Below are positions 63,404 to 64,000 of a DNA stretch of 64,000 nt, one piece after another; within the stretch, counting starts at the first letter, position 1, and the number at the start of each line of letters is the position of its first letter. Below the pieces are notes generated by a model that did no database searches, had not been told where the DNA came from, and saw only the letters and a list, made by a program, of their open reading frames with translations. Source of the stretch: Pseudomonadota bacterium. GTDB lineage: Bacteria > Pseudomonadota > Alphaproteobacteria > Acetobacterales > Acetobacteraceae. The position numbers and the translations under genes were made by a program. Where the stretch lies: assembly GCA_021845985.1 (NCBI GenBank), contig JAJZES010000034.1:49484-113483 (forward strand), written 5' to 3'.

Positions 63404-63432
63404 GGCCGGTTCAGCCAGCGGGCTGAACGGCC
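63404..63432. terminator. Hairpin after the glycosyltransferase gene
   Basis: GGCCGGTTCAGCC pairs with GGCTGAACGGCC around a 4-base loop, giving a 12-bp GC-rich stem with one bulged base, 14 bases after the stop codon. No T-run follows. It may work as a terminator in either direction. Confidence 0.55.
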
Positions 63433-63463
63433 CGTGGCATCGGACCACGCACCAGGGCAGGGC

Positions 63464-63580
63464 CTATCCGCGCGCCGTCCGCTCCGCCCGATAGAGGGCA
63501 CGAAACCGCGCCAGCCGCGGCGCATAAAGCTCCGCCGCCGCCGCATCGGGGTGGAACGTCTCGCGCACCGCCGGCGCCGT
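63464..63580 (-). pseudogene. Xylulokinase C-terminal fragment
   Basis: The translated remnant ends VRETFHPDAAAAELYAP followed by RLARFRALYRAERTARG and a TAG stop at 63464-63466. This matches the C-terminal end of FGGY-family xylulose kinases. Only about 38 codons remain; homology stops abruptly near 63580, where a different broken gene on the other strand begins. The kinase domain is not in the window, so this is a deletion or rearrangement scar. Confidence 0.7.
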
Positions 63581-63582
63581 AG

Positions 63583-63825
63583 CTCGCCTCCTACGGGGTG
63601 GGCCGCCGCCGTGTCCCGCTCTCGCTCCTGCCCCGTCTCGCCCGCGTGCTGGCCTTCCCTATCGAGGAACTGATCGGCGAGCCGTCGCCGCAACAAGCTC
63701 TCGGCCGGCCCGGTCCGACCTCCCGCGTCCAGCAGCAGCTCGAACAGATTCAGCGCCTGCCGAAGGCGCAGCAGCGCTTCGTCCGGCAGATGCTCGATAC
63801 CGTGCTTCAGCAGGCGGCCCGCTAG
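63583..63825 (+). pseudogene. XRE-family regulator lacking its N-terminus
   Basis: The open frame after an in-frame TAG at 63580-63582 reads LASYGVGRRRVPLSLLPRL and continues with a tail containing FPIEELIGE and QRFVRQMLDTVL. It matches the last helix of an HTH_XRE domain plus the usual C-terminal tail of small XRE regulators. The first DNA-binding helices are missing. A GTG at 63598 could start a 75-residue product, but this would have no complete HTH. The gene abuts the xylulokinase fragment, so both were cut at the same junction. Confidence 0.65.
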
Positions 63826-63840
63826 CAGCCGGGCAGCTAA

Positions 63841-64000
63841 GAGGCCATTTGGAAACGGTTTCTCAACGAGCCGGGCGTCGTAGCAGCAGCACGCTTGAGG
63901 CGGCGTAGAGGAAGGCCTCGACGGACTCGATTGTGGCTTCGAAGTCCTTGGCCAGCCGTCTGTTTCGGTTGATCCAGGCGAAGAAGCGTTCGACGACCCA
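63841..64000. mobile_element. IS5-family insertion sequence, one end only
   Basis: The end of the transposase gene is followed by a terminus reading GAGGCCATTTGGAAACGG (63841-63858), which looks like an IS terminal inverted repeat, next to a CTAA target-like sequence. The other end lies beyond the window, so the repeat and target duplication cannot be confirmed. Its insertion next to two broken genes suggests that it took part in the rearrangement. Confidence 0.6.
63863..64000 (-). CDS. IS5-family transposase, C-terminal part (runs off the right edge)
   Basis: The 45 visible residues read WVVERFFAWINRNRRLAKDF and continue to LLLRRPAR before a TGA stop at 63863-63865. This is the DDE-domain end of IS5-type transposases, including the conserved catalytic glutamate (E in VVERFFAWINRNRRL). 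The start and the two aspartates lie outside the window, so completeness cannot be judged. Confidence 0.85.
   Translation of the reverse strand, partial: WVVERFFAWINRNRRLAKDFEATIESVEAFLYAASSVLLLRRPAR

Overview
The window is GC-rich alphaproteobacterial chromosome. The likely host is a bacteriochlorophyll-making member of the Acetobacteraceae/Rhodospirillales. The evidence is the oxygen-independent cyclase gene bchE with bchJ beside it, a lexA gene carrying the alphaproteobacterial GAAC-N7-GAAC box, a pyruvate dehydrogenase E1 beta with its own lipoyl domain, and aerobic Cox-type molybdenum hydroxylase genes. The genus is inference from gene content only.

Layout, left to right. 1-2.8 kb: the 5' end of an FkbH-type HAD gene and a divergent gene of unknown function. 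2.8-6.5 kb: hemN-bchE-bchJ behind a perfect FNR/FixK box, an anaerobic tetrapyrrole module. 6.5-13.1 kb: bcp-glnE, then a divergent AsmA/YhdP-like envelope protein. 13.1-15.8 kb: an NO-sensing H-NOX protein overlapping a GAF-GGDEF-EAL c-di-GMP enzyme. 15.8-17.1 kb: msrP with a small membrane protein instead of msrQ. 17.2-24.6 kb: trpG-trpD-trpC-moaC-moeA, lexA, two methyltransferases including ubiG, and a threonine aldolase. 24.7-28.7 kb: a small EF-hand protein and a TetR-controlled EmrAB efflux pump with two visible operators.

28.7-39.0 kb is a 10.3 kb integrated element in the 3' half of tRNA-Pro(GGG). It is bounded by 49-bp direct repeats and carries a tyrosine integrase, an AlpA-like regulator, a RepB-type primase, a DUF3631 ATPase, an iteron-rich candidate origin, a TerS-like HTH protein and several unknown genes. 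No capsid, portal, large terminase or relaxase gene is recognisable, so it most resembles a phage satellite (PICI/P4-like) or another small self-replicating island. It is the most novel part of the window.

39.1-42.8 kb: hydroxypyruvate isomerase and tartronate semialdehyde reductase, an XRE regulator, and a convergent methylisocitrate lyase. 42.9-48.3 kb: a tightly overlapping run of Cox/XDH maturation genes (coxG, MoxR ATPase, coxE, two XdhC halves, a fused MocA-like cytidylyltransferase). 48.6-55.4 kb: pyruvate dehydrogenase genes (pdhA, pdhB, pdhC, lpd) with lipA and a Coq10-like gene. 55.4-58.0 kb: DUF1178, grxC, comF and a methyltransferase. 58.0-61.7 kb: coxS-coxL-coxM on the minus strand. 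The large subunit has the form II loop (AYRGAGR), so the true substrate is uncertain. The upstream maturation genes probably serve this enzyme although the two groups are about 10 kb apart and face different ways. 62.0-63.4 kb: gtrA and a family 2 glycosyltransferase. 63.4-64.0 kb is decayed: a xylulokinase tail abutting a headless XRE regulator, then the end of an IS5-like insertion sequence that runs off the window.
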